This document shows, one piece after another, positions 28,058-36,749 of a stretch of 61,120 bases of DNA. The DNA is from Flammeovirgaceae bacterium (GTDB taxonomy: Bacteria; Bacteroidota; Bacteroidia; Cytophagales; Cyclobacteriaceae), in contig JAIYCV010000045.1 in NCBI GenBank assembly GCA_027487845.1, positions 1 through 61,120 on the forward strand. The letters run 5' to 3'. The notes beneath the pieces were generated by a model, which did no database searches, was not told the origin of the DNA, and saw only the letters and a list, made by a program, of their open reading frames with translations. How positions within the stretch are numbered: the stretch's first letter is position 1; each line of letters opens with the position of its first letter. The position numbers and the translations under genes are program-made.

Positions 28058-29001
28058 CGGAATCTGTAACTGTAGGTGAACGAAGTCACGAGCTCGCGCG
28101 TAAGCCCGTCTGGGCTAAATTCTCGTTGCACGATTTTATGTCCGACTAAAAGTTTTATCCCGGATTTTACATTGAAATGATAGCCAGCAGTAGTAATCCA
28201 AGAAAGGGCTAATCCTTCAGCTTCGTTTCCAGCTCCGTCTTTTGATGTTCTGATACCCTGAAAATTAGTGATGCGATCACTCATAATTCTGTAAATAGGC
28301 AAGAGGCCAGCCGAAAAATTAAATCGTGAAAGCCGAAAGTTTCTCTCTACACGAAGCATCACATCTGTACCTCTCCATAAATTTGTTGCATTCGCGTAGC
28401 GTTCAGCATACTTTATTTCTTCAGGATCTGGATCTTTCCAATGATGCCAGTCGAAGTCATTCTTATTTGCATTAAGAGGTATTTGGATACCGGTCGCAAA
28501 AAGCCATTTGCGATTAATAACAGATAAACCGGCAATGAAATCATAAGTGCCCAAGCTTGTCTGATAATACATCGGCAATACTTGATTGTCTACTTTTAAG
28601 TCTGAATTGTTTGTTGGAATTTTAGCCCCTACAGAGAGGTTCAAATCAAATTTATCAGAACTAAAAACGGTGCGCGTCAGGCACAATGAAATATCGGAAA
28701 TAGAAGCAGTATTTCCCATTCGACCTTCTACGTGCTGATAAGGTAATTTTAATTGAAACGTATTTTTTGAATTTAAACTAAAATTAAAGTCGGCAGTAGC
28801 CACATACACAATGGGAGTAAGTGTGGTAGTGCCTCTGTAGAAGCTAAGCTCCATTGAGCGAAGTTTTAAGTTGATTCTCTTATTGAAAGGTTGATCGGGT
28901 TTCATTGCTCCCATCGTGCAAAACCCGGCATCGCTGCAACCTTGCGCCCTTAAAAGGCTGGCTTGCATCGTCATTACACTTATTAAAATCAGGCATTTCA
29001 T
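28054..29001 (-). CDS. Outer-membrane beta-barrel protein, paralogue B
   Basis: 315 residues. A signal peptide ends near SLLRAQ, and the mature N terminus has the motif GCSDAGFCTMGAMKPDQ. The rest is alternating hydrophobic/aromatic strands ending in the aromatic-rich TSFTYSYRFR, typical of an outer-membrane barrel. It is a clear paralogue of the next gene upstream (same N-terminal motif, RxxRNFRLxRxNF segment and terminal strand). The ATG at 29001 is used in place of a TTG 21 nt upstream because it starts at the signal peptide. It is coupled to the CHAT gene by an ATGA overlap. Function unknown. Confidence 0.72.
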   Translation of the reverse strand: MKCLILISVMTMQASLLRAQGCSDAGFCTMGAMKPDQPFNKRINLKLRSMELSFYRGTTTLTPIVYVATADFNFSLNSKNTFQLKLPYQHVEGRMGNTASISDISLCLTRTVFSSDKFDLNLSVGAKIPTNNSDLKVDNQVLPMYYQTSLGTYDFIAGLSVINRKWLFATGIQIPLNANKNDFDWHHWKDPDPEEIKYAERYANATNLWRGTDVMLRVERNFRLSRFNFSAGLLPIYRIMSDRITNFQGIRTSKDGAGNEAEGLALSWITTAGYHFNVKSGIKLLVGHKIVQREFSPDGLTRELVTSFTYSYRFR

Positions 29002-29054
29002 GAATCCAATTCGATCCACCAAGATAGTAAATTTTGCGACTCATGCCGATCCGT

Positions 29055-29993
29055 CTAGAATCTTACAACATAGCTAATCTGCGAAATAAAGTTGCGAGAT
29101 AGCCCGTCAGGGTTTGAATTGCGCTCCTTTAATTTAATCGAGTTTACCAGTCTAATTCCCATTCTAGTATTGAATTGATAACCTCCGCCCAGCAGAATAT
29201 TCATAGCCAACCCCGAAGAGCCTTGAACGGGGGTCAGAATTCCTTCGGGTCCAATTACTTTGTCATTATTTAATCGCCAAAGTTGTAGCGTGCCGACATA
29301 GAAATTAACTCTTGCCAATCGGAAATTACGTTCGATGCGCAGCATGGCATCGTCCCCTCTCAACAAACCAGCGGAAGGATCATATGCTTTGACAACATTG
29401 TATAAACTATGCCCTTCCCACTGTTGTGGGGTAAATTGATTACTTATCTGGTTGATCGCATGTTGGTAGCCAGCGGCAATTAACCATTTTTTAGACAAAA
29501 TGGACGCGCCAACGCTAACATCATTCGACCCATAACTTGTTTGCTGATACAAAGGCATCGCCAACCCATCTTGCGATTTTTTATTGGAAGTGCTAAGCAA
29601 CACTTTTGCACCAGCTGTGATGCTTAGCTGATAGTTGTCAGTGGCGAAAATCCGTTGAGATAAGTTCAAAAACAAATCTCCCCAGCCTCTGGTGGTAGGC
29701 ATATTCCCCTCAATTATGGTGTAGGCAGGAAAGCGCACTTGCAAGTTTGTTTTTTTTGTAATACCAACATTGGCATCGAAGAAAGTGGAATGGATTACAT
29801 CTCCATATTTTGTATAACCGAGATGCTGCGTGAGTTCTACTGAATTTAACCGAATATGTACCCTGTTACTGAAATATTGGTCGGGTTTCATGGCACCCAT
29901 CGTGCAGAAGCCAGAGTCGCTGCAACCTTGAGCCATCAAAATAGAAGGAGTCAAAAAGAAAAGTAAGACGAAAAGAAACCTTGAATAGTTCAT
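29055..29993 (-). CDS. Outer-membrane beta-barrel protein, paralogue A
   Basis: 312 residues with a signal peptide (cleavage near ILMAQ), the mature motif GCSDSGFCTMGAMKPDQ, beta-barrel-like strands and a final SQISYVVRF with terminal Phe, the classic barrel end signal. It leads the group barrel A, barrel B, CHAT; 53 nt separate it from barrel B. The two cysteines at the mature N terminus (GCSDSGFC) are shared and could form a disulfide, or the first could be a modified Cys, though no proper lipobox is seen. Function unknown. Confidence 0.7.
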   Translation of the reverse strand: MNYSRFLFVLLFFLTPSILMAQGCSDSGFCTMGAMKPDQYFSNRVHIRLNSVELTQHLGYTKYGDVIHSTFFDANVGITKKTNLQVRFPAYTIIEGNMPTTRGWGDLFLNLSQRIFATDNYQLSITAGAKVLLSTSNKKSQDGLAMPLYQQTSYGSNDVSVGASILSKKWLIAAGYQHAINQISNQFTPQQWEGHSLYNVVKAYDPSAGLLRGDDAMLRIERNFRLARVNFYVGTLQLWRLNNDKVIGPEGILTPVQGSSGLAMNILLGGGYQFNTRMGIRLVNSIKLKERNSNPDGLSRNFISQISYVVRF

Positions 29994-30052
29994 TTTTAGC
30001 TTAGTTAACGCATCTTTTTATTATAACAAATAACTTGCTAGTTGGTTTTTTA

Positions 30053-31033
30053 TTACATACCAAGCGATTGGTTTTCCACCGAAGCGAGCTCTATCAATTT
30101 TTCATATTCTGCTGGATTGAGGTCGTTGAAGAAGTAGTGAATCGGATCTACATGGACGCCATTGATAAAAACTTCATAATGTAGGTGAGGGGAGGTAGAT
30201 AACCCCGTGTTTCCAACATAGCCAATAAGCTCGCCTCGTTTTACTTTTTGACCTTGATAAACCGCAAAGCCATGCATGTGCGCGTAACGGGTTTTGTAGC
30301 CAAAGCCGTGGTCAAGCAATACTACCTTTCCATAACCGCTAAAGTTAATCTCTAATACCGAAACAACTCCATCGGCAGTTGCATAAATGGGCGTGCCAAT
30401 AGCGGCAGCAAAGTCTACGCCTGTGTGCATTTTCTTTACTTTATAAATGGGATGAAAGCGCATGCCAAATCCAGAGGCAAGCGCAATCAACTCTTTGTTA
30501 GCCACTGGCTGGATAGCCGGAATGGCCGCAAAAAGCTTTTCTTTCTTTTCGGCCAATTGAACTACCTCGTCCTGCGATTTTGCCTCGATGTAGATTTTAC
30601 GTTTAAGTTTGTCAACCCTTTTATGAAGATCAAGCACAATGTTTTTATGGATGATATTCTTGTTTTTTATATCAGCATAGCGATCTGCTCCCCCTATTCC
30701 AGCCGTGCGAATGGACTGCTCAATGGGTTCTGCCCCCAACACTACACGATAAATGTTATCGTCTCGTTTTTCCATTTGAGCTAATTGCTCATTTAACTTC
30801 CTTACTTCTTGTTGAAGGTTTTCGTAATAGAATTCTAATTCGGTTACTTCATTTTTCAAGATTAATTCCTTAGGCGATTCGAAGTAATGATTTAACACCA
30901 ACAGGAGCGCGAAAGCCATCACTAAAACTCCCGAGAATATGCTCAGTGCGTTTACCACAACATCGCTTGTTTTGGTGCGCACACGCTCGTATTTGCAAGT
31001 TTCTGTGTCGTAGTAATATTTTATTCGTGCCAT
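30053..31033 (-). CDS. Membrane-anchored M23 family endopeptidase
   Basis: 326 residues. One N-terminal membrane helix (about 25-47) is followed by a coiled coil at about 60-170 and a C-terminal LytM/peptidase M23 domain with zinc and catalytic motifs GMRFHPIYKVKKMHTGVDFA (His and Asp ligands), TRYAHM and HLHYEVF. It should cut peptide cross-links in murein on the periplasmic side, or, like related proteins with coiled coils, help cell division. It is a single gene near the barrel-CHAT operon with no clear link. Confidence 0.88.
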   Translation of the reverse strand: MARIKYYYDTETCKYERVRTKTSDVVVNALSIFSGVLVMAFALLLVLNHYFESPKELILKNEVTELEFYYENLQQEVRKLNEQLAQMEKRDDNIYRVVLGAEPIEQSIRTAGIGGADRYADIKNKNIIHKNIVLDLHKRVDKLKRKIYIEAKSQDEVVQLAEKKEKLFAAIPAIQPVANKELIALASGFGMRFHPIYKVKKMHTGVDFAAAIGTPIYATADGVVSVLEINFSGYGKVVLLDHGFGYKTRYAHMHGFAVYQGQKVKRGELIGYVGNTGLSTSPHLHYEVFINGVHVDPIHYFFNDLNPAEYEKLIELASVENQSLGM

Positions 31034-31076
31034 TTACTTAATTCAAGATTTAAATTTTTGGCGATACTACTGAAAT

Positions 31077-31598
31077 CTATGCCGGCCTAAATACCTTGAT
31101 AATGCTATCATTACATTCCAAAAAAGGACCATCGATCAAGTCAATGCAGTAGGGGATAGCTGGAAACACGGCATCCAGACACTGCCTAATGGCCTTTGGC
31201 TTGCCCGGTAAATTTACAATTAAAGTTTGATTTCTAATGCCGGCAGTTTGGCGCGATAAAATGGCTGTGGCCACGTATTTCAAACTTTCATTACGCATCA
31301 ATTCGCCAAAACCGGGAAGCATCTTCTGACAAACCCTTTCCGTGGCTTCAGGGGTCACATCCCTTTTCGCGGGTCCTGTACCTCCGCTGGTTACAATAAG
31401 GCAACAGTTTTGATTATCTGCCATATCGATCATTGTTTGTTCGATCAGGTCTTGCTCGTCAGGAATTACGGCATAGACTTTTTCCCAAGGACTCACTAGG
31501 TATTCTTCCAGCGTGGAAACAATTGCCTTGCCAGGGATATCTTCATAGATACCCTTGCTTGCGCGGTCTGAAACATTGATTATACCGATTTTAATCAT
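31077..31598 (-). CDS. mog: Molybdopterin adenylyltransferase
   Basis: 173 residues of the MogA/MoaB family. It activates molybdopterin by adenylation before molybdenum insertion. Family motifs are IGIINVSDRASKGIYED at the start and VTSGGTGPAKRDVTPEAT near 69-86, with NLPGKPKAIRQCLDAVFPAI near the end. Length suits a stand-alone Mog. No other molybdenum cofactor genes are seen in the window. It is 142 nt downstream of trhO on the same strand, across an intergenic inverted repeat. Confidence 0.88.
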   Translation of the reverse strand: MIKIGIINVSDRASKGIYEDIPGKAIVSTLEEYLVSPWEKVYAVIPDEQDLIEQTMIDMADNQNCCLIVTSGGTGPAKRDVTPEATERVCQKMLPGFGELMRNESLKYVATAILSRQTAGIRNQTLIVNLPGKPKAIRQCLDAVFPAIPYCIDLIDGPFLECNDSIIKVFRPA

Positions 31599-31761
31599 GT
31601 TGATTTAGTAATTTGACAATTTGGAGATTCGGTGATTTGAAAATGCGCGTAAGTGTTATGCTTACAAGGCGTTAGAATTAGTAAATCACTGAATAATTCA
31701 ATGGATTCAACCACAACTAACTTACGGTCGAATTATCAAATTACCGAATTTTCAAATCAAC
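31599..31761. repeat. Long imperfect inverted repeat between mog and trhO
   Basis: GTTGATTT (31599-31606) and ATTCGGTGATTTGA (31627-31640) are inverted at AAATCAAC (31754-31761) and TCAAATTACCGAAT (31736-31749, one mismatch). The right arm includes the last codons and stop of trhO. A small hairpin GTAAG/CTTAC lies between. GTAATTTGACA at 31608-31618 recurs exactly at 56291-56301. Confidence 0.65.
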
Positions 31762-32766
31762 AAATCTTCCTTTTTTGAATACCTGATTTCCTTTATCAAT
31801 TCCAGCCCTTAGTTCTTTTTGCTTTTCAACCGGAAGTTCAATAATCTCCTTGCATTCAAAAGTGCAACACCCATTTAACTTAGCTTCACATTGTTCACAT
31901 TGAATAAACAAAAGGTGACACGCGTCATTTTTGCAATTCGTGTGCGTATCGCACGGCTTACCGCATTGATGGCAGTGGCTAATGACTTCATCGGAAATTT
32001 TTTCTCCTAGCCGTTCATCAAATACAAAGTTCTTACCCAAGAATTTGTTTTCAAGTCCTTGCTCTTTTACTTGACGGGCATATTCAATAATTCCTCCTTC
32101 CAATTGAAACACATTTTGAAAGCCAATGTGTTTGTACCATGCGCTTGCCTTCTCACACCTTATGCCACCTGTACAATACATAATAATGGCGGCATCTTTT
32201 TTACCTTCCAATATTTTTTCAACTGCGGGAAGGGCTTCCCTAAATGTATCAACATCTGGAATGATGGCATTTTTAAAGTGGCCGATTTCGCTTTCATAAT
32301 GATTGCGCATATCAACCACGATAGTTTCTGGGTTGTTTGTCAACTCATTAAACTTCATTGCATTTAGATGCACACCGCTGTTTGAAGCATCAAAAGTGCT
32401 GTCGTCCAGTCCATCGGCAACAATTTTTTTACGTATTACTATTTTTAGTTTAAAGAACGATTTACCATCGTCTTCAATAGCAATGTTTAATCTTATCCCG
32501 TTGAGGAATGGGAATGAATATAAATAGTTTCTTAAGTTTTCGAGCTCCATCGAAGGAACACTTAGTTGGGCATTGATACCCTCATAAGCCAAATAAATCC
32601 TTCCCCAAACTTTTAGTTTATCCAGTTCCAGGTATAATTGATCGCGAAAAGTTTTTGTGTCTTCAATACGGTGATAACAATAGAAGGAAAGTGTGGTGCG
32701 CTTTTCTTGAAGTAGCCTAAGTTTATCTTTTAGCTCTTTACCACTGACTTTGTTGTATAGTGCCAT
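31741..32766 (-). CDS. trhO: tRNA uridine(34) hydroxylase, rhodanese family
   Basis: 341 residues. TrhO (YceA) uses oxygen to hydroxylate uridine 34 of certain tRNAs. It has the N-terminal acylphosphatase-like domain (IYLAYEGINAQLSVP near 58), the rhodanese domain with VVDMRNHYESEIGHF and the active loop MYCTGGIRCEKASAW near 195, and a C-terminal cysteine-rich tail (CHQCGKPCDTHTNC, CEQCEAKLNGCC) that should bind zinc. The tail is a usual feature of the family. A weak promoter-like pair (TTTC, 19 nt, TAACTTTA) lies at 32785-32815 on the minus strand. Confidence 0.92.
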   Translation of the reverse strand: MALYNKVSGKELKDKLRLLQEKRTTLSFYCYHRIEDTKTFRDQLYLELDKLKVWGRIYLAYEGINAQLSVPSMELENLRNYLYSFPFLNGIRLNIAIEDDGKSFFKLKIVIRKKIVADGLDDSTFDASNSGVHLNAMKFNELTNNPETIVVDMRNHYESEIGHFKNAIIPDVDTFREALPAVEKILEGKKDAAIIMYCTGGIRCEKASAWYKHIGFQNVFQLEGGIIEYARQVKEQGLENKFLGKNFVFDERLGEKISDEVISHCHQCGKPCDTHTNCKNDACHLLFIQCEQCEAKLNGCCTFECKEIIELPVEKQKELRAGIDKGNQVFKKGRFVDLKIR

Positions 32767-33042
32767 TTCTAGAAATCTAAACAGTAAAGTTAAGTTTTAA
32801 TGATATTTTTTGAAAGAGTCTTTTTGTCTATCAAAAAATGTAGACTCAACTCAAAAAAATATCAAAGTCGAGTTATTTTTTTAGTATCAGGTATCGCAAC
32901 TCTCGCCCAAAAAAAATCTAATTTTTGGTAGAAGTGTTTAATTCTTTAGTTCAATTAGCTTAAAAAAGGCACTCAACTTAATTCATATAATAACCGAAAG
33001 AATTCACAACCGCGTTACCAGACATTAAAAGTTATACTGCAT

Positions 33043-34782
33043 CTATTCAGCAGTACGAAAACTAATTTCCTCTACCTCCTCGTTTCCAAGCTTATCAACT
33101 AAACCAACAGAAATTTTATACTCTGTATTTTTCAGAAAACCTTTAATAGGTTCGCTATAATTAATTTGCTTGCCTCCGTTTATTTTGTAATAGATCTTTT
33201 GATACCCTACGAGTTTATCTTCTGCCGATAAGAACAAAGTTGCGCGGCTAGGATAAACTGCGACTCCACTGCTGCTCGAGTTGATGCGCGGTAAATCAAA
33301 GCTGTAAGTTAAGTTTGGCGCAGTATTGTCGATGATGAATTTAATTACCCTTTCTGAGGTATTTCCTACCTTGTCGGTCGCTTGAATGGTCACCGAATGA
33401 AAGCCTCTCTCGTCTACTGTAAAAGGGGAATTATAACTAGTCAGGTTGCCCTTATCAATTTGATATGAAATATCATCTATACCTGATTCGTTATCAATTG
33501 CAGAGAGACTGATTTGGCTTTTTCCACCCATGTAAACGGAATCTTTCGCCAAATAGGTAGGTAATCCAAATCGATAGGAAACCGTTGGCCCTGTAACATC
33601 CACATAAAAATCGAACACCCCTTTGCCCAATCCATCCGACAAATTTTTACCTGAATTATTCAGCGAATCTACACTGTAATATCTGATTGCCTGAACACCT
33701 GTAGATTCTATGGTAAATGGCCCTGTGTATTGAACATAGGGCTTGTCTTTAGCCGTTTTGTAATAGATAGATTTTACCCCCGATTTATCATCGAAAGCCA
33801 TTAACCGTACTTTTGTTCTGGGGCTTATGTAATTCTTTTTTGAGGCGCTGGAATAAAACTTATTGTTCAAGAACTCAAGCTGAACGGAGGGTTCTTTTTT
33901 ATCAAGATAGAAGTTGAAGCTATTTAACTTCTCCTTGTTTCCATACTGGTCAGCGGCTCTATATTTAAGCACATGTTCACCGTTGCTCAACCCGGCAAGC
34001 GAAATTGGCGTGGAATACACGCGGTCTTCTTTCCCATCGAAATTGTAAAGAAGCTTACCTTTATAACCTACCAAATCGGTTAAATCATCCTTCTGAAAAC
34101 CTAGTTTAAAACTGTGGTAATTTGAAACAACTTTTTCTAGAGCGATTGTATTTTTCGCACTATCCAACAAAGTCAAGTCGGAAATAGGATTTCTTAAATC
34201 AATTACCAACGTTTTTTTGCCCGAAACATTACCCACATTGTCTACAGCATAAAAGAGCAGCTGGTGTAATCCTTTTGGCAGAATGAGTGGGGTTGAATAT
34301 TCGGCATAGGCCGCTTTATTAACAGAATAATAGATTGCCGATACACCTGACAAATCATCCGTTGCTGCTAGTGCGATTGTATCTGGACGTTGAGAAATGC
34401 TATAGGAATTAATTTCGTCTTCTGAGTGTGATTTCACTATGATCGCTTTGGTTTTGGGTGCTACACCATCGGCCATCACTTCGAAGACTACCTCCTTTTT
34501 TTCGACCAAATCTTTGTGTGTTAAAAAATGTTTACCACTTCCATCAAACTTTAACACATGAGACGGTGTGCTGCCAGATGCAGTTCTAGCTACCTTAATT
34601 GAATTGCCCTTCACGTCTTGAATATTTAATGAATACTCTAAGTTAGCATTCACATAAACACCGTTCGGGCCAGAATAAAAATGTGGCTCGTGTGTTAGAG
34701 GCTCTTGTGCTAAGCAAGCTGTTACATTGATGAGCAGAAAGGAAAGAGTAACCAGCGATAATGTAATTGTTGAAGTTCTCAT
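33043..34782 (-). CDS. Secreted protein of OmpL47-type beta repeats
   Basis: 579 residues. A signal peptide (cleavage near ACLAQ) is followed by about five repeats of the Ig-like OmpL47 type, each with an ...IYYSVNxxxYxxYxxP... strand and an AVDNVGN-like turn (AVDNVGNVSG, AADQYGNKEK, ATDKVGNTSE, LVDKLGNEEV). Such repeats occur in surface adhesins and carbohydrate-binding modules. No enzyme domain or T9SS tail is seen, so it is probably periplasmic or outer-membrane associated. Its start overlaps the stop of the TPR gene upstream by 4 nt (ATGA), so the pair is coupled. Confidence 0.75.
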   Translation of the reverse strand: MRTSTITLSLVTLSFLLINVTACLAQEPLTHEPHFYSGPNGVYVNANLEYSLNIQDVKGNSIKVARTASGSTPSHVLKFDGSGKHFLTHKDLVEKKEVVFEVMADGVAPKTKAIIVKSHSEDEINSYSISQRPDTIALAATDDLSGVSAIYYSVNKAAYAEYSTPLILPKGLHQLLFYAVDNVGNVSGKKTLVIDLRNPISDLTLLDSAKNTIALEKVVSNYHSFKLGFQKDDLTDLVGYKGKLLYNFDGKEDRVYSTPISLAGLSNGEHVLKYRAADQYGNKEKLNSFNFYLDKKEPSVQLEFLNNKFYSSASKKNYISPRTKVRLMAFDDKSGVKSIYYKTAKDKPYVQYTGPFTIESTGVQAIRYYSVDSLNNSGKNLSDGLGKGVFDFYVDVTGPTVSYRFGLPTYLAKDSVYMGGKSQISLSAIDNESGIDDISYQIDKGNLTSYNSPFTVDERGFHSVTIQATDKVGNTSERVIKFIIDNTAPNLTYSFDLPRINSSSSGVAVYPSRATLFLSAEDKLVGYQKIYYKINGGKQINYSEPIKGFLKNTEYKISVGLVDKLGNEEVEEISFRTAE

Positions 34783-35933
34783 AGGTTAGTTTCGATTGGT
34801 TTTTTATTTTCGTTAATGCGATTCCTCACAATCTTGTTTACAAATCCATTGACCGGAAGCAAGACTAAAGCTAATATAATATTTGCGCTAAGTTTATAAA
34901 AAGGGTTGTTTTCTACAATTTCGTCAGTAAAACGATCAATAACCACAAGAACGAACTCAAATGATAGAAGCAAGCAAAATAGTATAATTCCTCTGGCTAC
35001 CATCGGGTTTATCTTGAATTTAGTAACCATGAAAAAGATAACAAATGTAAAGATTAGAAATGCAGCAATACCTAAATAGTAGTTTTTATAGAGTCGCTCG
35101 GATTCAGCTTGCTTTTTGTTTTCCTCTTGTTCTGCTTGCAACTCTTTTACTTTCTTGTTAAGCAACTCTCGCTCAGCCATCAGCAATTGATTACTCACCG
35201 AATCCAACCTTGAGGAGATCCCCCGCTTTTCTTGTTCTAAGATTTTCTTCTCATTTGTAACCTCACCAACCATGTTTACGGCTTCATCGGCCGATTTCTT
35301 GATCGACTTAATTGTTTTTTCGTCCATTTTAGACTTGTAAAACATATAGCTGTCATATGATGAAGTCGATTCTTTTTCATTGCCCAATGTTTGCTGAGCT
35401 TTGGCGTATAAATAGTAGGTATCTGCCAACAGGCTTATGTCATTTAATTCTTTTGAAAGAGCGATAGCTTCTTTTAAGTTTTTTGAGGCTTGTGCTGTCT
35501 GACCAAATTCTACTTGTGCTTTTGACAGATTCAACAGTGCTATGGTCAATCCTTTCTTATCTGCTTTTCTTCTATTGGCCGAAAGGCATACTTGAAAAAA
35601 TTCAATACTCTTTTCTGGCTTGTTTTGCTCTAGCAACAAAATACCCAACGATTCAGAAACCAGTCGTATCCCATTATCTCCACCCAATTTTTGGTATAAA
35701 GTCAGCGACTTTTCAAAATATTCAACCGCTTTGCTGAGAGAGTCTTTCTGCCAGTATTTTGTACCGAGTTGAAAATAGCAAGATGCCATTTGCGGCTCCT
35801 CATTATTGGTTTGGTAATCTCTCAATTTATCGAGAAGGATTACGATCGATCGGTCTCCACCAGTCTCAGTCTGGGCGAAAAGACTCATCGCAAAAAAAAC
35901 CAGTTGCAAAGTGGTCAAAAATTTCGCTAACAC
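34779..35933 (-). CDS. TPR protein with coiled coil and C-terminal membrane helices
   Basis: 384 residues starting with GTG. A signal peptide or first helix (1-21) is followed by tetratricopeptide repeats at about 30-205, a strongly charged coiled coil at about 205-275 (KILEQEKRGISSRLDSV and LLNKKVKELQAEQEENK), then three hydrophobic helices at about 283-305, 315-335 and 345-365. The layout recalls Bacteroidota sensor proteins in which a kinase follows the coil, but no kinase domain is present. It is translationally coupled to the OmpL47-repeat gene, so the two likely form one envelope unit. Confidence 0.72.
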   Translation of the reverse strand: MLAKFLTTLQLVFFAMSLFAQTETGGDRSIVILLDKLRDYQTNNEEPQMASCYFQLGTKYWQKDSLSKAVEYFEKSLTLYQKLGGDNGIRLVSESLGILLLEQNKPEKSIEFFQVCLSANRRKADKKGLTIALLNLSKAQVEFGQTAQASKNLKEAIALSKELNDISLLADTYYLYAKAQQTLGNEKESTSSYDSYMFYKSKMDEKTIKSIKKSADEAVNMVGEVTNEKKILEQEKRGISSRLDSVSNQLLMAERELLNKKVKELQAEQEENKKQAESERLYKNYYLGIAAFLIFTFVIFFMVTKFKINPMVARGIILFCLLLSFEFVLVVIDRFTDEIVENNPFYKLSANIILALVLLPVNGFVNKIVRNRINENKKPIETNL

Positions 35934-36092
35934 TTACTTTTTATCAATTTACTAATCCATTATTTAGAGAATTTTGTAAAGATACAGATCATTTTATCTT
36001 CTAAAAATTCATTTAAATTGAAAAAAGTTACATCGACTATATTAAGAGAGTAAGACTGAAATTTAGGCTTTATTGGAGGTCGTTTAGGGATA

Positions 36093-36731
36093 TTATTGGT
36101 CGGCTGAAGGATTTAGTTGCCCCCTCACCAGCTTATTATAATCATCGCAGCTTAAATAGCCATGTTTGCTGCAATAGGGGCAGGTTTTATAGCTCTCGCC
36201 AAAATAGCCTTTTTTCACGATCACGGTTTTTCCCATGCAAATGGGGCAGGTCACTTTGCCGGATGGGCCACAGTCGATATTATAGTCGCGCGAAAGCACC
36301 TCTCTTGCTTTAAGCGATTCGGTAGCTTTTTCTTCCAGCAGCTTTGCTTCTGCTTTCTTGAGCCACTCCACCGCTTCGCTTGAGTATTGACCGGTTGTAC
36401 CTTTTAACTGAATGTATTTATTCAACCAATCCACACTTTGCCTGTATTTTTTCAAGTGATAGGAATTCTTCCCGAAATAATAAGTTAAGTCGGACGGTAT
36501 GCTGCGCAGGTTGCGCATTACGAAAAGGAAACGTTCATCGGCCTCTACGTAACGTTGATTATCACTCAAATAGATGGCCGAATCTAGTTGATGCATGATG
36601 GAAGTAGTTTTAGAGACTTCTGCTTGCAGTTCAATAAGCCGTATCTTTTCTTTTTCGCTATCCTGCGCAACGCCTTGCGAAGCGATACACAACAACACAA
36701 AAAAGCTGAAATTCCTCAATCTTCTCATCAT
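36093..36731 (-). CDS. Secreted TPR-like protein with DnaJ-type cysteine motifs
   Basis: 212 residues. A signal peptide (cleavage near SQGVAQ) is followed by a helical TPR-like part at about 30-135 and a C-terminal cysteine cluster: CGPSGKVTCPICMG, then TCPYCSKHGYLSC. The CPxC pairs resemble DnaJ zinc-finger modules, which is odd for an exported protein. ATG at 36731 is used; the codon before it is TTG, and a further ATG follows at 36728. No family name recognised. It is only 1-18 nt from the next gene upstream, so cotranscription with the amidohydrolase is likely. Confidence 0.62.
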   Translation of the reverse strand: MMRRLRNFSFFVLLCIASQGVAQDSEKEKIRLIELQAEVSKTTSIMHQLDSAIYLSDNQRYVEADERFLFVMRNLRSIPSDLTYYFGKNSYHLKKYRQSVDWLNKYIQLKGTTGQYSSEAVEWLKKAEAKLLEEKATESLKAREVLSRDYNIDCGPSGKVTCPICMGKTVIVKKGYFGESYKTCPYCSKHGYLSCDDYNKLVRGQLNPSADQ

Positions 36732-36749
36732 CAAAATTACATATCCACC

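Noticed and set aside
25385..29993. Type III CRISPR-associated or gasdermin CHAT defence system
   Set aside because: No Cas, gasdermin or nucleotide-sensor genes are adjacent, and the CHAT protein carries an export signal.
32767..33042. Small RNA or gene in the 276-nt gap
   Set aside because: AT-rich, with a weak AACTC/GAGTT pairing only; no open frame or convincing hairpin with a U tract.
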